Assembly: GCA_021162905.1 (NCBI GenBank)
Contig: JAGGXT010000349.1
Coordinates: 1 to 20,258, forward strand
Direction of reading: 5' to 3'
DNA length: 20,258 nt
Source: Candidatus Odinarchaeota archaeon
Lineage (GTDB): Archaea > Asgardarchaeota > JAGGXT01
Both the position numbers and the translations under genes were made by a program. The notes under the pieces were generated by a model, which saw only the letters and a list, made by a program, of their open reading frames with translations, was not told the DNA's origin and did not search any database. This document shows, piece after piece, positions 15,233 to 20,258 of the stretch; positions within the stretch are counted from its first letter, which is position 1; each line of letters begins with the position of its first letter.

Positions 15233-16165
15233 TTATTCTATTTTCTTCACTATAAGTAATGCTTTTTTTACAACGTCTATAGCATCCTTTCCTACAAGAT
15301 ATGTTATAGCCTCTACGCCGACTCCTCCTAAATCCACTAATGCATCTGGCGGGACTTTCCATGTACTAATTTTTTCATTTAACATCTCAATAAACTCATC
15401 ATCTTTTAAGGCCTTATCTCTTTTAATAAAAATTATCTGAAAACCAAGTTCTTCCATTATTCTTCTGATTTTTTCATCATACCTTATACATAGGATTGAT
15501 CGTCGATCTTTAAAATGGTTAAGGACTGCTAAAAGAATAGATGCTGTATGTTTTGAGGCCCCATACTCCGGATTTCCAACTGGATAAGCTCTGCCTTTAT
15601 ATTCCGTAATTCTTCCTGGTACGCCCGCTATGTCGTTTATGGAGGTAGCATTCTCACTCGCCATTACTAAATTGCTTCTAACTTCTGGTATCAGTCGAAC
15701 AAAGTTCTCACATTCTTGTAACATTCTTAGCGCTATATGCATGTTTTCAAGTACTGCAAATCTACTTTCAAGAATTTCTTGTTCTTTTTCTTCTAATAAG
15801 CATGCTCTACATATACCCTCATCCAATGATGGAAGTAGAAGTTTATGAATTTTGCACATTTCTCCACCTATTCTCATAAAGTAACACTCATTACATACGA
15901 ACCTGATGAAATCCTTATCGGAAATTCTTTTTTCAGCTATACCCTCAGATAAGAATTCAGCCATTTTTCTAATTTTATCTCTTGAAAAATCACTTTCCTC
16001 TTTCTCTATCAATTTTCTATATTTTGAAACTGAGGTCTGCGTTATCTTCAATGCATTTGCGACTTCTGTTTGTGTCCAATTATACTTTGTTAAAAGAAGA
16101 TGTGCTATATTTGCACGTAAAAATGGTAGGAATCTCTTAACAAAAATCTCACAAGGGAGTCTCAT
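15233..16165 (-). CDS. thiR: ThiR-like transcription regulator: HTH plus ThiN (thiamine-phosphate) domain
   Basis: The 310 residues comprise a helix-turn-helix at about 24-52 (TQTEVANALKITQTSVSKYR), a cysteine-rich middle with C91, C94, C104, C119 and C122 that could bind a metal, and a ThiN domain (about 145-310) with PEVRSNLVMA, NDIAGVPGRI and GASKHTASILL. ThiN is the archaeal thiamine-phosphate synthase fold; fused to an HTH it is known as a thiamine-phosphate-sensing repressor of thiamine genes. The start ATG 16165 has GGTG about ten bases upstream, and no earlier in-frame start exists before a stop. Divergent transcription from thiB across a 106-base spacer that contains palindromes strongly supports this role. 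Whether the ThiN domain keeps enzyme activity cannot be told by eye. Confidence 0.9.
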   Translation of the reverse strand: MRLPCEIFVKRFLPFLRANIAHLLLTKYNWTQTEVANALKITQTSVSKYRKLIEKEESDFSRDKIRKMAEFLSEGIAEKRISDKDFIRFVCNECYFMRIGGEMCKIHKLLLPSLDEGICRACLLEEKEQEILESRFAVLENMHIALRMLQECENFVRLIPEVRSNLVMASENATSINDIAGVPGRITEYKGRAYPVGNPEYGASKHTASILLAVLNHFKDRRSILCIRYDEKIRRIMEELGFQIIFIKRDKALKDDEFIEMLNEKISTWKVPPDALVDLGGVGVEAITYLVGKDAIDVVKKALLIVKKIE

Positions 16166-16216
16166 ATCCTTACACCAAAAAATTTTTAATAATCTTCATG
16201 GTGAAAAATGATGACT

Positions 16217-16240
16217 ACATATGTTATATAACATGTTATA
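16217..16240. promoter_or_regulatory. Overlapping palindromes: candidate ThiR operator between thiR and thiB
   Basis: Two perfect 14-base palindromes overlap: ATGTTATATAACAT (16221-16234) and TATAACATGTTATA (16227-16240), with ACATATGT (16217-16224) at the edge. ATGTTATA recurs at 16221 and 16233, a 12-base period, so two dimers could bind one face. The right end merges into the TATA-like GTTATAAAAAAA upstream of thiB, so a bound repressor would block its promoter. Only the thiR side (16165) and the thiB side (16272) flank it. Position and symmetry support regulation by the adjacent HTH/ThiN protein; binding itself is inferred. Confidence 0.65.
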
Positions 16241-16271
16241 AAAAAATAATAATTTTTCGGGTGATTCTCAA

Positions 16272-17528
16272 ATGAGCAATAAAAGAAAGATAATTAGCAT
16301 ATGCATTGTGATAGCTATTATAATTAGTATGCCTCTTTCATTTCAAACTGTCAAACTATCCTTATCCGTTCCTGTGAACCAGAAAGATGCGAGTTCTCAG
16401 GAAAATAAATTAGTCATATACACATATGATAGTTTACTAAAATGGGGCGAAAATTACACTGAAGTCTACGATAAGGTATTCGGCGAGTTTGAGAGACGTT
16501 ACAATGTGACGATTGAGCTTGTAGAGTTTTCAAGTGCGAGAAATGCTCTTTTGAGGTTGGTTGAAGAAAAGGATAACCCAAGGGCAGACATAATCATCGG
16601 TATTGATAATATTCTTGCCATAGAAGCTATCAAGGAAGACATCTTGCTTCAATACACTCCCGAGAATCTTACCTATATAAAACCAGAACTTATTGATGCA
16701 TTAGATCCTACACACCATGTGATTCCATTTGACTATGGACTAATAGCTCTTGTTTATGATACTAAATATATTAACGAAACTACATATCCTGAAATTTCTC
16801 ATCTTACATTTGAAGACTTGACCGATCCAAAATTTAGTGGTACCTTGATTGTAGAGGATCCAACACAAAGTAGTACTGGTTTGTCATTCCTTCTCTGGCA
16901 GATTGCAATATATTCTAAACTTTTAAATAAAGACTGGAAGGAATGGTGGACCACAGTTAAGGATAATATTAAAGTCACAAAAAGCTGGGGCGATGCTTAT
17001 GATATATTCTTGGAAGAAAGCGCTGGCCGACATATAGTTGTAAGCTATGGAACTGATGGAGCCTATAGCTACTACTTTTATAATTCTACAAGATACAATG
17101 CAACACTAGTTTATTATAATGGAAAACCTTATGGTTGGCTTCAAGTTGAAGGAATTGGAATTGTAAAAAACGCTCCACACGAGGATTTAGCAAAAAACTT
17201 TACTGAGTGGTTCTTAAGTGTAGAAGTTCAACAGCATATTCCTTTAAATAACTGGATGTACCCAGCAAATAAGAATGTTACTTTGCCAGAAGCATATAAA
17301 TACGCAATTAACCCCGATGATGTTGAAATTGCTAATCTTCTACTTAATCAAACAGAGATCGAAGAATGTCTACATGATTGGTTATATGACTGGACTGAGT
17401 TGATGGTTACAGGAGAAGAACCTACAGAAGGGCCTGATACTACAATATACATGATAGCTGGAGCTATAATTGGTATTGCATTCGCCGTACTAGTAGTGAT
17501 AGTACTAAAACGTAAACGTATAATCTAA
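16272..17528 (+). CDS. thiB: Thiamine ABC transporter substrate-binding protein ThiB
   Basis: This 418-residue periplasmic-binding-type protein delivers thiamine or its phosphates to the ThiPQ transporter at the outer face of the membrane. Family marks are VIYTYDSLLKWG (48-59), ADIIIGIDN (100-108), HVIPFDYG (141-148), SSTGLSFLLWQ (about 195-205), VTKSWGDAYDIF (about 228-239) and NNWMYPANKNVTLPEAY (about 328-344). A signal peptide opens the protein, and a membrane helix at about 391-411 with a basic KRKRII tail anchors it, replacing the lipid anchor of bacterial ThiB. GGGTGAT (16259-16265) lies six bases before the ATG. First gene of the thi transport operon, directly behind the palindromic operator. 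Confidence 0.93.
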   Translation: MSNKRKIISICIVIAIIISMPLSFQTVKLSLSVPVNQKDASSQENKLVIYTYDSLLKWGENYTEVYDKVFGEFERRYNVTIELVEFSSARNALLRLVEEKDNPRADIIIGIDNILAIEAIKEDILLQYTPENLTYIKPELIDALDPTHHVIPFDYGLIALVYDTKYINETTYPEISHLTFEDLTDPKFSGTLIVEDPTQSSTGLSFLLWQIAIYSKLLNKDWKEWWTTVKDNIKVTKSWGDAYDIFLEESAGRHIVVSYGTDGAYSYYFYNSTRYNATLVYYNGKPYGWLQVEGIGIVKNAPHEDLAKNFTEWFLSVEVQQHIPLNNWMYPANKNVTLPEAYKYAINPDDVEIANLLLNQTEIEECLHDWLYDWTELMVTGEEPTEGPDTTIYMIAGAIIGIAFAVLVVIVLKRKRII

Positions 17529-17546
17529 TAGCATCTGGTGTCTTTG

Positions 17547-19214
17547 ATGAAGGTAAAAGTTATAATATCTCTACTACCTCTATTTTTTCTTTTGCTCTTC
17601 TTTTATTATCCGTTATTCAGTGTTTTGAGGGATGCTTTCCTCGTTGAAGATACTTTTACAATTAGCAATTTTATTAGAATTCTCAGCAGTCCATTAGAGC
17701 AACGTGTTATATTATTTACATTCTATCAAGCAATCCTTAGTACTTACCTTACCTTAGTTCTTGGCTTACCTGCTGCATATTTATTTGGCAAGTATGATTT
17801 TCCTGGAAAAGAAATAATAAGAAGTCTTATAACTATCCCTTTTGTGTTACCATCCATTGTAGTGGCTCTTGGTTTTATTATATTATTTGGTGAAAACGGT
17901 ATTCTCCCACGAATATTTTCAACAATAACTGGGATTGATATATCTTTGGATGGCCTCACTCTTATCTTGTTGGCTCACGCATATTATAATGCTCCTATTG
18001 TGATACAAATGGTTTCTTCCTCTATGGAACGTATGGACCCTTACCTAGAAGAGGCAGCCGAATCTTTAGGAGATTCTGGTATCCATAAGTTTATGTATAT
18101 ATTTTTTCCCCAAATTTTCCCTGCACTTGTTTCAAGTGCGCTTTTAACATTCATTTTCTGCTTTATGAGCTTTACAATAGTTATTACGCTGGGTGGACCT
18201 CAATATAGGACCATAGAAGTCCATCTTTTTAGTCTCTACAAGGTTCTTTTTAGAAAGGGTGAAGCTGCTGCACTAGCTGTCTTGCAGCTTATTACAAGCT
18301 TAACATTTTCATACATATACATAAAATCCACAGAATCTATCACAAAAATTGAGCGACTAGGAAGGGTAGAAAGGGTTCGTGTAGAAAAAATATTCTCCAA
18401 CATTAGAGATTTAATTGATATAAAAAAGCTGTTCTTAGTGATCTACTTTATTTTCCTTCTAGCATTCTTTATGTTTCCCATAATGAGTGTCGTATTTTCA
18501 AGTTTCTATGATCGAGTGACAAATAATTTCACATTAGATGGATATTTAACTCTTCTTAGTTCAGTTTATAGTCCGTATCTAGGTACATCTCCACAAAGAG
18601 CGATCTATAACAGTTTATTATACGCCATAGCTACAATGATTGGTGCAACCTTATTGGGGCTTCTTGCCTCTTATTCAACTTCAAGAATTAAGATTCCATT
18701 TAGGTCACTATATAGCGCACTTATAATTGTCCCTCTTGGTGTATCAACAATAACGTTATCTCTTGGGCTTGTCAGATCATACTTAATCTCTGATTTCTTT
18801 TATGAAAATATCTGGATATTGATTCTTGTAGCTCATATTTTAGTAGGCTTTCCATTTACCATGAGAGCAATCTCAAATGCTTTAGAAAGGGTGGATCCAG
18901 ATTTAATTGATGCTGGAAGAATGTTAGGTGCCGATGACATTCACACATTCATGAAAATAGATTTACCCATAATCGCACCAGGGATAATAGTTGGTGGAAT
19001 CTTTGCATTTGCAATAAGTATAGGTGAGATGGCTGCAACTCTTTTCCTTGCTTCACCTGATTATATAACAATCCCAGTTGCAATGTACTCTTTTATTAGT
19101 GTTCGTAAGTATGTTGTAGCAAGCGCTATGGGCACGATTCTTATCCTAATTACATTTATATCATTTTTAGTCATACGTCTTTTCGGAGAAAAGCAAATAG
19201 CTGGGGGATTTTAA
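17547..19214 (+). CDS. thiP: Thiamine ABC transporter permease ThiP (fused double permease)
   Basis: The 555-residue permease consists of two homologous MetI-like halves with about twelve membrane helices, as in bacterial ThiP. Each half has the cytoplasmic coupling loop that contacts the ATPase: EEAAESLGDSG at about 168-178 and IDAGRMLGADD at about 454-464. The ATG at 17547 is preferred over GTG 17538 and TTG 17544 because GGTG (17537-17540) sits six bases before it and overlaps the GTG. thiB ends 18 bases upstream and thiQ overlaps the stop by one base (TAATG). A charged linker (about 260-290) connects the halves. Substrate is inferred from ThiB and the neighbouring ThiN regulator; related fused permeases also carry iron. 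Confidence 0.92.
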   Translation: MKVKVIISLLPLFFLLLFFYYPLFSVLRDAFLVEDTFTISNFIRILSSPLEQRVILFTFYQAILSTYLTLVLGLPAAYLFGKYDFPGKEIIRSLITIPFVLPSIVVALGFIILFGENGILPRIFSTITGIDISLDGLTLILLAHAYYNAPIVIQMVSSSMERMDPYLEEAAESLGDSGIHKFMYIFFPQIFPALVSSALLTFIFCFMSFTIVITLGGPQYRTIEVHLFSLYKVLFRKGEAAALAVLQLITSLTFSYIYIKSTESITKIERLGRVERVRVEKIFSNIRDLIDIKKLFLVIYFIFLLAFFMFPIMSVVFSSFYDRVTNNFTLDGYLTLLSSVYSPYLGTSPQRAIYNSLLYAIATMIGATLLGLLASYSTSRIKIPFRSLYSALIIVPLGVSTITLSLGLVRSYLISDFFYENIWILILVAHILVGFPFTMRAISNALERVDPDLIDAGRMLGADDIHTFMKIDLPIIAPGIIVGGIFAFAISIGEMAATLFLASPDYITIPVAMYSFISVRKYVVASAMGTILILITFISFLVIRLFGEKQIAGGF

Positions 19215-20258
19215 TGGTCAGCGTAACCTTAGAAAATATTAGTAAAAGATACGATGACATAGTGGCTCTTCATAGAGTGTCTTTTACTGCACCAGATAAG
19301 AAAATTACTGTAATACTAGGCCCATCTGGATGTGGCAAAACAACAACCTTACGTATAATTGCAGGGTTTATAGAACCTGACGAGGGGATCATAAAGTTTA
19401 ATGATACGATAATAAACGATCTCCCTCCACAAAAACGCAATGTTGGGTTTGTATTTCAAAATATTTCACTTTTTCCCCATCTTACGGTTTTTCAGAACAT
19501 AGCTTTTGGATTAGAAATAAGAAAATATAGCAAAGATGAAATTAAACGTAGAGTTTTGGAATTAATTGATTTATTGGGTCTAAATGGTCTGGAGGATAGA
19601 TATCCTCGTGAATTAAGTGGAGGGCAGCAACAAAGAGTAGGATTAGCTAGAGCCTTAGCTCCTTATCCAAATGTTCTTCTTTTAGATGAGCCTTTATCTT
19701 CCCTAGATGCCAACCTGAGAGAACAGTTAAAGTGGGAGATTAAATCGATTCAAAGAAAAACTGGTGTTACTGCAATTTATGTCACTCATGATTTATCAGA
19801 AGCTTTTACCATAGGAGACTACATAATCATAATGAACAATGGACGAATTATCCAAAAAGGAATACCGGAGGAAATTATGAAATCTCCCGCAAATCGCTTT
19901 GTTGCAGAATTCTTAAGATTTTCAAACTTTTTTGAAGGTAATGTTGTCCATACCGATGAAAAATACGAATACATTAGAACAACTAAAGGCACTATATTTG
20001 CTGCCCTCAAAATGCACCAAGTAAACGATAAAGTTCTTTTCTCAATAAGACCTGAAAGGTTTCGAATATATTTAAACAAACATAATATGCTCAAGAATAA
20101 AAAAGCAAATATTATTGAGGGCACCATTAGAAGTATTCGTTTTGAAAGTCATTATTATATGATTGAAGTTGAAACGAAGGAAGGTATTCTAAGAGTAATC
20201 TCTACAGAGTTTAATGAATTGGGTGAAAAGTATCTTGGTAAACATTGCTATTTAGAAA
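19214..20258 (+). CDS. thiQ: Thiamine ABC transporter ATPase ThiQ, PotA-like with C-terminal TOBE region (runs off window)
   Basis: The frame is open for 348 codons from ATG 19214 to the window edge, so the 3' end is missing. It is a complete ATP-binding cassette: Walker A GPSGCGKT (36-43), Q-loop FQN (Q82), signature LSGGQ (134-138), Walker B VLLLDEP (154-160) and H-loop VTHD (H192). Beyond about residue 235 it continues with strands typical of a regulatory TOBE domain (FSIRPERFRIYL, then IEGTIRSIRFESHYYMIEVE). Bacterial ThiQ is about 230 residues without this part, so this resembles PotA/FbpC-type ATPases in length. It follows thiP with a TAATG overlap and energises the ThiBP complex. thiQ is assigned from context. 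Confidence 0.9.
   Translation, partial: MVSVTLENISKRYDDIVALHRVSFTAPDKKITVILGPSGCGKTTTLRIIAGFIEPDEGIIKFNDTIINDLPPQKRNVGFVFQNISLFPHLTVFQNIAFGLEIRKYSKDEIKRRVLELIDLLGLNGLEDRYPRELSGGQQQRVGLARALAPYPNVLLLDEPLSSLDANLREQLKWEIKSIQRKTGVTAIYVTHDLSEAFTIGDYIIIMNNGRIIQKGIPEEIMKSPANRFVAEFLRFSNFFEGNVVHTDEKYEYIRTTKGTIFAALKMHQVNDKVLFSIRPERFRIYLNKHNMLKNKKANIIEGTIRSIRFESHYYMIEVETKEGILRVISTEFNELGEKYLGKHCYLE

Noticed and set aside
16272..20258. Iron(III) or spermidine uptake rather than thiamine
   Set aside because: The fused permease and long ATPase would allow it, but the binding protein matches ThiB motifs along its length and the divergent regulator has a ThiN domain.

Overview
This is an AT-rich window from an archaeon, most plausibly an Asgard-type lineage, although the sequence alone cannot prove the phylum. 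Archaeal signs are TATA-type promoters (for example TTTAAATA upstream of the small RNA), short T-tracts at transcript ends, ribosome binding sites matching GGAGGTGAT, frequent TTG and GTG starts, a crenarchaeal-style single-OB SSB, a ThiN-domain thiamine regulator, and a substrate-binding protein anchored by a C-terminal membrane helix. The Asgard-like signs are two small Ras/Arf-type GTPases, one of which carries an N-terminal longin/roadblock-like domain. MutS and MutL are uncommon in archaea. No mobile element, CRISPR array, rRNA or tRNA was recognised, and gene order looks like ordinary chromosome.

Region 1 (1-2735): the C-terminal end of a membrane protein, then a Rab/Ras-like GTPase directly followed by a TSUP (TauE/SafE) permease behind a strong Shine-Dalgarno sequence. 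Facing them is a longin-like/Arf-like GTPase with a C-terminal coiled coil. Region 2 (2736-4911): a 353-base gap holding a candidate ~95-nt structured RNA whose hairpin fits a kink-turn, followed by a YfcE/MJ0936-type phosphodiesterase on the minus strand, then a creatininase-family hydrolase translationally coupled to an unknown helical protein. Region 3 (4912-7435): a secreted FG-GAP beta-propeller protein with calcium-binding repeats and a C-terminal anchor. On the other strand lie a DUF92/TIGR00297 membrane protein and a 39-residue small protein just downstream of it.

Region 4 (7436-10172): a two-gene operon of a zinc-dependent medium-chain dehydrogenase and a YtcJ-like amidohydrolase. 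Region 5 (10159-14592): a mutS-mutL operon on the minus strand. MutL retains the endonuclease motif, and MutS ends in a charged tail closing with a PCNA-binding-like sequence. Divergent from mutS is an SSB gene whose leader carries a terminator-like hairpin, so two DNA-maintenance transcription units share one intergenic region.

Region 6 (15233-20258): a thiamine uptake locus. A helix-turn-helix/ThiN regulator is divergent from thiB-thiP-thiQ (binding protein, fused permease, ATPase). Overlapping perfect palindromes in the 106-base spacer are a strong operator candidate. The thiQ gene runs off the window end.

The best candidates for something undescribed are the kink-turn RNA at 2945-3040, the longin-GTPase and its neighbours, the hairpin in the SSB leader, and the unknown partner of the creatininase homologue.
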